Assembly (NCBI RefSeq): GCF_036345255.1
Contig: NZ_CP107783.1
Location: forward strand, 5,688,001-5,752,000
Source: Streptomyces sp. NBC_00569
Lineage (GTDB): Bacteria > Actinomycetota > Actinomycetes > Streptomycetales > Streptomycetaceae
Direction of reading: 5' to 3'
Length of the DNA: 64,000 bases
The notes under the pieces were generated by a model that made no database searches, was not told where the DNA came from, and saw only the letters and a program-made list of their open reading frames with translations. Of this stretch, positions 40,013 to 47,593 are shown piece after piece (within the stretch, counting starts at the first letter, position 1; the number at the start of each line of letters is the position of its first letter). The translations under genes and the position numbers were made by a program.

Positions 40013-43012
40013 TCAGGCGGCGGCGACCGGAGAAAGGAGCTGCCGCAGCTCAACGGCCTCGGAAGCGTCCGCCAGCTCATGGATGGCCAAAGCCTCACGC
40101 CAACAGGCTCGTGCTCGGTCGACCTGGGCAAGGGCGTCCAGGGCGCGTCCAAGAAGTGTCAGCACGTTGGCGCGCATCCACTCGCCGCCGATACAGCCGG
40201 TACCCAGGGCCTGTTCCGCATGCTGTGCGGCTTGCGCAGGTCGGCGCGCCGAGAGGTGTACCTGTGCGAGGCGGTAATGTGTCGTGCCTTCCCAGAGCCG
40301 CTGCCGGTTCTCCACGAAGACCTTCAGCGCCTCGGTGAGCTCTCCCAGAGCCTCGGCTTGCTCCCCCTTGTTGCTCAGGGCGATCCCCAGGGCGTATCGG
40401 GCGTTGGCGAGGCGGAAAGTCAGCCCCAGTTCGTCGTAGATGGTCACGCCTTGGCGAGCCAGTTCGATGGCTGCCGTTGTGCGGCCCATGGAGACAAGGA
40501 CCCGGGAGAGGTTGCAGACCGCGCTGGCCTCACCGGGACGATTTCCATCTGTCCGGAACGACTCGATTGCTGTGAGCAAGTGAGATTCGCTCAGTGTTGG
40601 CTCGTTTCGGAGAGCAGCGATGATCCCCTGTTCGTTGGGGGCGTTGCCGCTGGTCCATGGGTCGCCGGACTTGTTCCCAAGGGCTATGGCTCGTTCAGCC
40701 TCCGCGCCGGCTTCGTCGAACCTTCCGGCCCTGCTGAGAACTTGCGCGAGTGTTGTACGGGCTCGGCCCTCAGCGTGTGCTTCGCGAGCGCCTGCCGCCG
40801 CGTCCCGAGCAGACATGGCAGCGACTTCGTAGCGCAATGCGCTGACTCCGGACTCGGCCAGATCTTTCGAAGCCAACAGGAGATCGACTGCCCGCCGCAG
40901 TGTGCCTGCCCCCAGCGACTGCTGAACGCAGGCCAGAATGCAGGCCGCCTCCGCGTGCAGCCAGTCCAGTGCCGTGCCGTCGTCCGTGAATTCCTGGCCC
41001 GGGTGGCGGGTCGTCTCCAGGTGATCCACCGTCCGGTCCCCCGGCCGCTCGATCGCATAGACCCGGGCCGCCGTGGCCAGATAGAAGTCCAGCAGCCGGG
41101 ACATCGCCGCTTCCCGCTCCTGTGGCGGCAGCTCGTCCCGCTCCGCGCACGCACGCGCGTAGAGCCGGACCAGGTCGTGGTAGCGGTAGCGGCCGGGGGC
41201 CGCCGACTCCAGCAGGGACGTGTCGACCAGGGACTCCAGGAGGTCCTCCGTCGGCTCGACCGGGAGGTCCAGGACCGCTGCCGCCGCAGCGAGGGAGATG
41301 TCCGGGCCGTCCGCGAGGCCCAGCAGCCGGAAGGCCCTGGCCTGCGCGGGCTCCAGCTGGCCGTAGCCCAGTTCGAACGTCGCCTTGACCGCCAGGTCGC
41401 CCGCCTGGAGTTCGTCCAGGCGACGGCGCTCGTCGGCGAGCTTCGCCGCGAGGACCGAGACCGTCCATGTGCGCCGTGCCGCCAGGCGCGACGCCGCGAT
41501 GCGGATGGCGAGGGGAAGGAAGCCGCACGCGGCGACCACGTCGAGGGCCGCTTCCCGCTCGGAGGCGACCCGTTCCGCGCCCACGATCTTCGTGAAGAGC
41601 TGGAGCGCTTCCTCCGGTGACATCACGTCGAGGTCCACGAGATGCGCGCCCACGAGGTCGACCATGCGGACGCGGCCCGTGATGAGCGCCGCGCAGCCTT
41701 CCGTGCCGGGGAGCAGGGGGCGGACCTGGGCGGCGTCGCGGGCGTTGTCCAGGAGGACGAGGACGCGGCGGCCGTCGAGCGTGGAACGGTAGAGCGCCGA
41801 GCGTTCCTCCAGGGAGTCGGGGATCGCCGAGTCGGCCGTGCCGAGCGCGCGCAGGAACGAGCCGAGGACCGTCTCCGGTTCCGCCGCGCGTGAGCCGGCA
41901 CCCTGGAGGTCGACGTACAGCTGGCCGTCGGGGAAGGACGGGCGGGCGGCGTGGGCCACGTGGACGGCGAGCGTCGTCTTGCCCACGCCACCGATCCCGG
42001 CCACCGCGGACACCGCCATGACCTGGCCCTCCCCGTCGGGGGAGGACGCGGAGGCCAGGATGTCGCGCAGTTCGGTCACGAATGAGGCCCGGCCGGTGAA
42101 GTCCGGGACCGTGGCGGGCAGCTGGGCCGGGCGGAGCGGGGCCGCCGAAGGCTCCGCCGTGGGGGCGGACGGTTCCGCGAGCGCAGGGTCCGCCTGGAGG
42201 ATGCGCTGCTGGAGTTCGGCGAGGCCGTGGCGGGGGTCGACGCCGAGTTCGTCGGCGAGGAGACGGCGGGTGTCGGCGTAGACGGCGAGGGCCTCGGCCT
42301 GGCGGCCGGAGCGGTAGAGGGCCAGCATGAGGAGCTCGCGCAGGCGTTCGCGCAGGGGGTGAGCGGCGGTGAGGGCGGTGAGTTCGGAGACCGCCTCCGC
42401 GTGGCAGCCCTGCTCCAGGTCCATGTCGAGGCGGGACTCGAGCAGGCCGAGGCGCCATTCCTCCAGGCGGGCGCGCTGGGTCTCGGCGTACGGGCCGGGG
42501 ATGTTGGCGAGAGGCTCGCCGTCCCACAGGGCCAACGCCCGGTTGACCAGTTCGCGTGCCTTGCACAGGTCCCCGGCGCTCCGGGCCTTCTCCGCGTCGG
42601 AGCGCAGCGCCTCCGCCGCGGCCAGGTCGAGCGCGTCGCCGCTCACGGAGCGGATCGCGTAGCCGCCGGACTCGCTGACGAGGACGCCGGGGTCGAGGAT
42701 CTTGCGCAGCCGGGAGGCGTACGTACGGACGGCGGCGAGAGCCTGCGACGGGGGTTCGTCGCCCCACAGGGCGTCGATCAGCTCGGCGGCGGTCGCGGTG
42801 CGTCCCTCGCGCAGCAGGAGCGCCGCGAGCAGGGCGCGCTGCTGCGGTGAGCCCGTGGTCAGGAGCTCGTCGCCGCGCCAGGCGCGCACCGGGCCGAGCA
42901 CACTGAAGCGCAGGCGCGCCGGGACCTCCGTGGCCTCGGGCAGCTCAGCGCTCCCGGTGCTTTCGGAGGTCCCGGCGTACCGCTGCTCCGGTACTCGCGG
43001 TACACCGTCCAT
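40013..43012 (-). CDS. afsR: AfsR, SARP-family regulator with NB-ARC ATPase and TPR domains
   Basis: 999 aa from ATG 43012 (MDGVPRVPEQRY), preceded by GGGGG; the S. coelicolor protein is 993 aa and begins similarly. Domains: OmpR-type winged helix (about residues 33-105), bacterial activation domain (about 112-257), NB-ARC ATPase with Walker A GIGGVGKTT (339-347) and LVLLDNA as Walker B, then C-terminal TPRs (about 680-990). It is phosphorylated by AfsK and other Ser/Thr kinases. ATP hydrolysis assists open-complex formation at afsS (established). It is divergent from the amidohydrolase gene, with a regulon operator 130 bp upstream. Confidence 0.96.
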   Translation of the reverse strand: MDGVPRVPEQRYAGTSESTGSAELPEATEVPARLRFSVLGPVRAWRGDELLTTGSPQQRALLAALLLREGRTATAAELIDALWGDEPPSQALAAVRTYASRLRKILDPGVLVSESGGYAIRSVSGDALDLAAAEALRSDAEKARSAGDLCKARELVNRALALWDGEPLANIPGPYAETQRARLEEWRLGLLESRLDMDLEQGCHAEAVSELTALTAAHPLRERLRELLMLALYRSGRQAEALAVYADTRRLLADELGVDPRHGLAELQQRILQADPALAEPSAPTAEPSAAPLRPAQLPATVPDFTGRASFVTELRDILASASSPDGEGQVMAVSAVAGIGGVGKTTLAVHVAHAARPSFPDGQLYVDLQGAGSRAAEPETVLGSFLRALGTADSAIPDSLEERSALYRSTLDGRRVLVLLDNARDAAQVRPLLPGTEGCAALITGRVRMVDLVGAHLVDLDVMSPEEALQLFTKIVGAERVASEREAALDVVAACGFLPLAIRIAASRLAARRTWTVSVLAAKLADERRRLDELQAGDLAVKATFELGYGQLEPAQARAFRLLGLADGPDISLAAAAAVLDLPVEPTEDLLESLVDTSLLESAAPGRYRYHDLVRLYARACAERDELPPQEREAAMSRLLDFYLATAARVYAIERPGDRTVDHLETTRHPGQEFTDDGTALDWLHAEAACILACVQQSLGAGTLRRAVDLLLASKDLAESGVSALRYEVAAMSARDAAAGAREAHAEGRARTTLAQVLSRAGRFDEAGAEAERAIALGNKSGDPWTSGNAPNEQGIIAALRNEPTLSESHLLTAIESFRTDGNRPGEASAVCNLSRVLVSMGRTTAAIELARQGVTIYDELGLTFRLANARYALGIALSNKGEQAEALGELTEALKVFVENRQRLWEGTTHYRLAQVHLSARRPAQAAQHAEQALGTGCIGGEWMRANVLTLLGRALDALAQVDRARACWREALAIHELADASEAVELRQLLSPVAAA

Positions 43013-43141
43013 CGCTGCCCCCTGCCGCACGCGTCGGATCCAAAGACGACGAGGCCAGTTTGCCTTGTTCATGGCGGATGCGTCAGCCACGCGAGACAGC
43101 CATCACAGACACCTCACCTCATGTCCCCGCCGTCCGGAGAG

Positions 43142-43170
43142 CTGACGGGTCGTCAGATCAGCGCTACCGT
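43142..43170 (+). promoter_or_regulatory. Regulon operator CTGACGGGTCGTCAG and TACCGT -10 of the amidohydrolase operon
   Basis: The operator at 43142-43156 has perfect arms. Eight bases on, TACCGT (43165-43170) is followed by seven bases and then the ATG at 43178, the same geometry as at the Ltp gene 22805. This predicts a leaderless mRNA. Confidence 0.75.
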
Positions 43171-43177
43171 GGTCGAC

Positions 43178-44428
43178 ATGGAGACCAAGGAGACCAAGGA
43201 GAGCCCGCAGGTCTTCCCCCGGATCATTTCGGTGGACGACCACACTGTGGAACCGCCCGGCGTCTGGCAGGACCGCCTCCCGGCCAAGTACCGGGACGAA
43301 GGCCCGCGCATCGTGCGCGCCCCCCTGAAGGAAATGACGTTCCTGGGCGGCAAGTTCGCGCCGGTCATGGGCGCGCCCGGGGACGAGGGGCCGATAGGCG
43401 ACTGGTGGGTCTACGAGGACCTGCACCGGCCCCTCACCCGCCTCGACACCGCCGTCGGCTACGACCGTGACGAGATCAGGCTGGAGGTCATCACGTACGA
43501 GCAGATGCGTCCGGGCTCGTACGACGTGCCGGCCCGGCTCGCCGACATGGACGTCAACCACGTCCAGTCCGCGCTCTGCTTCCCCACCTTCCCGCGCTTT
43601 TGCGGGCAGACGTTCACCGAGGCCAAGAACCGTGAACTCGGGCTGCTCGGCGTGCGCGCGTACAACGACTGGATGGTGGAGGAGTGGTGCGGGCCGCAGG
43701 CCCGGGGCCGGCTCATACCGCTCACCCTCGTCCCGCTGTGGGACGCCGAGCTCGCCGCGGCGGAGGTGCGACGCAACGCCGCCCGGGGCGTGCGTGCCGT
43801 CGCCTTCTCCGAGATACCGCCGCACCTGGGCCTGCCGTCCGTCCACACGGACGAGTGGGACCCCTTCCTGCGGGCCTGCGACGAGACCGGCACCGTCATC
43901 GCGATGCACATCGGGTCGTCCAGCAAGATGCCGTCGACCTCGCCCGACGCGCCGCCCGCCGTCGGCTCGACCATCACCTTCGCGAACTGCTGCTTCTCGA
44001 TGGTCGACTGGCTGATGAGCGGCAAGTTCGAGCGCTTCCCGAACCTGAGGATCATGTACGCCGAGGGGCAGATCGGCTGGATCCCGTACATCCTGGAGCG
44101 CGCGGACGTCGTCTGGGAGGAGAACCGCGGCTGGGGCGGCGTCGCCGACAAGGTCCGCAAGCGGCCCTCCGAGTACTTCGCCGACCATGTCTACGGCTGC
44201 TTCTTCGACGACGCGTTCGGGCTCAGGAACCTCGACGCGATCGGCGTCGCGAACGTGCTCTACGAGACCGACTACCCGCACTCCGACTCCACCTGGCCGA
44301 AGTCCAAGGAGGTCGGAGAGGCGCAGATGGGGCACCTGGACGCCGACGTCGTCGAGCGCATCGTGCGCGGCAACGCCATCGACCTGCTGGGGCTGACCGA
44401 CGACGGACTCTGGGCGGGGCAGCGGTGA
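43178..44428 (+). CDS. Amidohydrolase family protein (PF04909-type metal-dependent hydrolase/decarboxylase)
   Basis: 416 aa from ATG 43178; GTG 43169 is possible. RIISVDDHTVEPPGVWQDRLP near the N-terminus is the degenerate metal-binding D-x-H motif. CFPTFPRFCGQ, IAMHIGSSS (central His) and ETDYPHSDSTWP (late Asp) are the barrel-strand motifs. Related enzymes hydrolyse or decarboxylate cyclic carbonyl compounds. It heads an amidohydrolase-LLM-SDR operon (GTGA overlap with the next gene), and has a close paralogue at the left edge of the window. Regulated by the operator at 43142. Confidence 0.9.
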   Translation: METKETKESPQVFPRIISVDDHTVEPPGVWQDRLPAKYRDEGPRIVRAPLKEMTFLGGKFAPVMGAPGDEGPIGDWWVYEDLHRPLTRLDTAVGYDRDEIRLEVITYEQMRPGSYDVPARLADMDVNHVQSALCFPTFPRFCGQTFTEAKNRELGLLGVRAYNDWMVEEWCGPQARGRLIPLTLVPLWDAELAAAEVRRNAARGVRAVAFSEIPPHLGLPSVHTDEWDPFLRACDETGTVIAMHIGSSSKMPSTSPDAPPAVGSTITFANCCFSMVDWLMSGKFERFPNLRIMYAEGQIGWIPYILERADVVWEENRGWGGVADKVRKRPSEYFADHVYGCFFDDAFGLRNLDAIGVANVLYETDYPHSDSTWPKSKEVGEAQMGHLDADVVERIVRGNAIDLLGLTDDGLWAGQR

Positions 44429-45369
44429 GCGGCCGGGCGCCGGGGCGTCTGGCCTACGGCATCCAGCTCCCGGTCCAGTCCCAGTCCACGATGTACGCCG
44501 AGAGCTGGGAGGCCGGCGCCGGAGCCGCCGACCTCGCCGAGATCGCCCGCATCGCCGACCGGACCGGCTTCGACTACATCGCCTGCTGCGACCACGTGGC
44601 GATCCCGCGCCGCCTCGCCGACGCGATGAGCACCACCTGGTACGACCCGGTGGCCACGCTCGCGTACCTCGCGGGCATCACGGAGAACGTGCGCCTCATG
44701 AGCCACGTCGCGATCGTCGGCCTGCGCCATCCGCTGGCCACCGCCAAGCAGTACGCGACCCTCGACCATCTCTCCGGGGGCCGGCTGATCCTCGGGGTGG
44801 GGGCAGGGCACGTACAGGAGGAGTTCGAGGCGCTAGGGGTGGACTTCGCGCGGCGCGGGGCCGTGCTCGACGAGGCCGTGGACGCGCTGAGGGCGGCGCT
44901 CGGGCCGGAGGAGTATCCGTCGTTCAAGGGGGAGCGGTACGCCTTCGAGGGGCTCGGGCAGCGGCCGCGTCCCGCGCAGAGCCGGGTCCCCGTGTGGGTG
45001 GGCGGTTCCTCGGTCCCGGCGGTGCGCCGCGCCGCCGTGAAGGGGGACGGATGGCTGCCGCAGGGGGACAGCCGGGAGCAACTGCCGGGACAGATAGCGA
45101 AGCTGAAGCGGCTGCGGGAGGAGGCGGGTGTCGAGGCTCCCGTCACCGTGGGCGCGATCGCCGAGCCTCTCTACGTGGGCGTACCCGCGTGGCACGTCGG
45201 GCGGCGCACCCTGTCCGGCGCCCCGCAGGCCCTCGCCGAGTCACTGCGCGCGTACGGCGCGATGGGCGTGGACCAGATCCAGGTCAGGTTCCGCTCCCGG
45301 AGCCTCGGTGAACTCACCGACCAGATGGCGGCGTTCGCCGCCGACGTCGCTCCGCACCTGAACGACTAG
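44425..45369 (+). CDS. LLM-class (luciferase-like) F420-dependent oxidoreductase
   Basis: 314 aa, GTG overlapping the upstream TGA. The luciferase-like barrel motifs are present: FDYIACCDHVAIPR (about residues 45-58), [27 protein letters not shown] (about 93-119) and VPVWVGGSSVPAVRRAA. The [18 protein letters not shown] pattern is typical of F420-type members. The substrate is unknown. It is the second gene of the amidohydrolase-LLM-SDR operon. Confidence 0.88.
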   Translation: MSGRAPGRLAYGIQLPVQSQSTMYAESWEAGAGAADLAEIARIADRTGFDYIACCDHVAIPRRLADAMSTTWYDPVATLAYLAGITENVRLMSHVAIVGLRHPLATAKQYATLDHLSGGRLILGVGAGHVQEEFEALGVDFARRGAVLDEAVDALRAALGPEEYPSFKGERYAFEGLGQRPRPAQSRVPVWVGGSSVPAVRRAAVKGDGWLPQGDSREQLPGQIAKLKRLREEAGVEAPVTVGAIAEPLYVGVPAWHVGRRTLSGAPQALAESLRAYGAMGVDQIQVRFRSRSLGELTDQMAAFAADVAPHLND

Positions 45370-45395
45370 GCACCTCAAGGACTAGGAGTACCGGC

Positions 45396-46175
45396 ATGGG
45401 CAAGCTGGACGGGCGCGTCGTCGTCATCACGGGCGCGGCGCGCGGGCAGGGCGAGCAGGAGGCGCGGCTGTTCGCCGCGGAGGGTGCCAGGGTGGTGCTC
45501 GGGGATGTCCTGGACGACCAGGGCGAGGCGCTCGCCAAGGAGATAGGCGGGCACTACGTCCATCTGGACGTGAGCCGCGAGGACGACTGGACGGCCGCCG
45601 TCGCCGCCGCGAAGAAGGCGTACGGGAAGATCGACGGGCTCGTGAACAATGCCGGGATCCTGCGGTTCAACGAGCTGGTCAGCACGCCTCTGGACGAGTT
45701 CCAGCAGATCATCCAGGTCAACCAGGTGGGTGCCTTCCTCGGGATCAAGACCGTCGCGCCCGAGATCGAGGCCGCCGGCGGGGGCACGATCGTGAACACG
45801 GCCTCCTACACGGGGGTGACGGGCATGGCGTACGTCGGCGCGTACACCGCCACCAAGCACGCGATCGTGGGGCTGACGAAGGTGGCGGCCCTCGAACTGG
45901 CCGCGAAGAAGATCCGCGTGAACGCCGTCTGTCCCGGTGCCATCGACACCGCGATGAGCAATCCCTCGCAGCTGGACCCGGGCGCGGACACCGAGGAGGC
46001 CTCGCAGGCGCTCGACGAGCTGTACCGCAAGCTCGTGCCGCTGGGGCGGGTCGGGCAGCCCGAGGAGGTGGCGCGGCTCGCGCTGTTCCTGACCTCGCAG
46101 GAGGACTCCGCGTACATCACGGGCCAGCCGTTCGTCATCGACGGCGGGTGGCTGGCGGGCGTCAGCGTGCTGTGA
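45396..46175 (+). CDS. Short-chain dehydrogenase resembling 3alpha(20beta)-hydroxysteroid dehydrogenases
   Basis: 259 aa. The nucleotide motif is [12 protein letters not shown] (residues 12-23). [15 protein letters not shown] and [12 protein letters not shown] follow, as in the 20beta-HSD of Streptomyces exfoliatus. NNAG is at about 86-89. The catalytic YTATK is at about 152-156, and the C-terminus is DGGWLAGVS. The resemblance supports NAD-dependent oxidoreduction of a cyclic alcohol, but steroid specificity is not proven. Third gene of the operon starting at 43178, 26 bp after the LLM gene. Confidence 0.9.
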   Translation: MGKLDGRVVVITGAARGQGEQEARLFAAEGARVVLGDVLDDQGEALAKEIGGHYVHLDVSREDDWTAAVAAAKKAYGKIDGLVNNAGILRFNELVSTPLDEFQQIIQVNQVGAFLGIKTVAPEIEAAGGGTIVNTASYTGVTGMAYVGAYTATKHAIVGLTKVAALELAAKKIRVNAVCPGAIDTAMSNPSQLDPGADTEEASQALDELYRKLVPLGRVGQPEEVARLALFLTSQEDSAYITGQPFVIDGGWLAGVSVL

Positions 46176-46186
46176 TCCCACCTGAT

Positions 46187-46261
46187 CTGACGCTGCATCA
46201 GGTATTGACGCTGTACGGGCACGGTGAAACAGTCGGCACATCGAATCTGACGGTACGTCAG
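46187..46261. promoter_or_regulatory. Two regulon operators upstream of the LLM-deacylase-ALDH run
   Basis: CTGACGCTGCATCAG (46187-46201, one mismatch) and CTGACGGTACGTCAG (46247-46261, perfect palindrome) have centres 60 bp apart. A TTGACG (46205-46210) just after the first could be a -35. This spacing is compatible with looping or with two promoters. Confidence 0.78.
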
Positions 46262-46320
46262 AAAGAGCGCAGGAGCTTCTGACGCAGCCGCCGGTCACAG
46301 ACAGGGGACGGTGAACCTCC

Positions 46321-47439
46321 TTGGAATTCGGGCTCTTTGTACAGGGATATGTGGGCAAGCGGGCCGAGACCGACCCGCTCGCCGAGCACAAGGCGCTGAT
46401 GGAGGAGACCGAGTACGTCATCCAGGCGGACAAGTCGGGCTTCAAGTACGCCTGGGCGTCCGAGCACCACTTCCTGGAGGAGTACTCGCACCTCTCCGCC
46501 AACGACGTCTTCCTCGGCTACCTCGCCCACGCCACCGAACGCATCCACCTCGGCTCCGGCATCTTCAACCCGCTCGCCCAGGTCAACCACCCGGTGAAGG
46601 TCGCCGAGAAGGTCGCCATGCTCGACCACCTCAGCGAGGGGCGGCACGAGTTCGGCAGCGGGCGCGGCGCGGGCAGCCACGAGATCCTCGGCTTCATCCC
46701 CGGCGTCACCGACATGAACTACACGAAGGAGATCTGGGAAGAGACCATCGCCGAGTTCCCGAAGATGTGGCTCCAGGAGGAGTACGTCGGGTTCAAGGGC
46801 AAGCACTGGCAGCTGCCGCCGCGCAAGATCTTCCCCAAGCCGTACGGGAAGGCGCACCCCGCCATGTGGTACGCGGCCGGCTCCCCGCCCTCGTACGCGA
46901 TGGCCGCCAGGAAGGGACTCGGCGTCCTGGGCTTCAGTGTCCAGAAGGTCTCCGACATGGAGTGGGTGCTCGACCAGTACAAGTCGAACATCGGCAAGGC
47001 GGAGCCCGTCGGGGCGTTCGTCAACGACAACGTCATGGTGACCTCGACCGCGATCTGCGCGCCGACCCACGCGGAGGCCGTACGGATCGCCGCGACCGGC
47101 GGGCTGCACTACCTCCAGTCGCTCGTCTTCCGCTACCACGACACGTTCCCGCGGCCCGAGGGCTTCCCCGTGTGGCCCGAGACGCTGCCCGAGTTCAACG
47201 AGGAGATCATCGAACTCCTCATCGCCGAGGAGCTGCTGATCTGCGGCGACCCGGACGAGGTGCTCACGCAGTGCAAGCGGTGGGAGCAGGCGGGCGCCGA
47301 CCAGCTGTCGTTCGGCATGCCGATCGGCATCTCCAAGGAGGACACGCTCCAGTCGATCAAGCTGATCGGCGAGCACGTCATCCCGAAGATCGACACGGAT
47401 CCGGTGCACCGGACGACGCGCTTCCGTGAGGCCGTCTGA
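46321..47439 (+). CDS. LLM-class flavin-dependent oxidoreductase
   Basis: 372 aa from TTG 46321; the N-terminus MEFGLFVQGYVGKR is the conserved first strand of this group, which fixes this rare start. KYAWASEHHFLEEYSHLSAND, GSGIFNPLAQVNHPVKVAEKVAMLDHLSEGRHEFGSGRGAG and the SFGMPIG end are bacterial-luciferase alpha-type motifs. Flavin- or F420-dependent oxygenation/reduction is likely. First gene after two regulon operators; a poorly spaced AGGGGA precedes the start. Confidence 0.9.
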   Translation: MEFGLFVQGYVGKRAETDPLAEHKALMEETEYVIQADKSGFKYAWASEHHFLEEYSHLSANDVFLGYLAHATERIHLGSGIFNPLAQVNHPVKVAEKVAMLDHLSEGRHEFGSGRGAGSHEILGFIPGVTDMNYTKEIWEETIAEFPKMWLQEEYVGFKGKHWQLPPRKIFPKPYGKAHPAMWYAAGSPPSYAMAARKGLGVLGFSVQKVSDMEWVLDQYKSNIGKAEPVGAFVNDNVMVTSTAICAPTHAEAVRIAATGGLHYLQSLVFRYHDTFPRPEGFPVWPETLPEFNEEIIELLIAEELLICGDPDEVLTQCKRWEQAGADQLSFGMPIGISKEDTLQSIKLIGEHVIPKIDTDPVHRTTRFREAV

Positions 47440-47593
47440 TCAGGCCCGGCCCATGGACCGCCCCGGCCCCTCCTTTCCCGGACGGGGGTCGGGGCCCCTG
47501 GGGTTGCGGGTCACTCCTCGAACGCGCCGGACGGGCGCACCGCCGAGTGACGCGAACTCGCCAGTACTCACCCTTCAGGAGGGGGACGACCTC

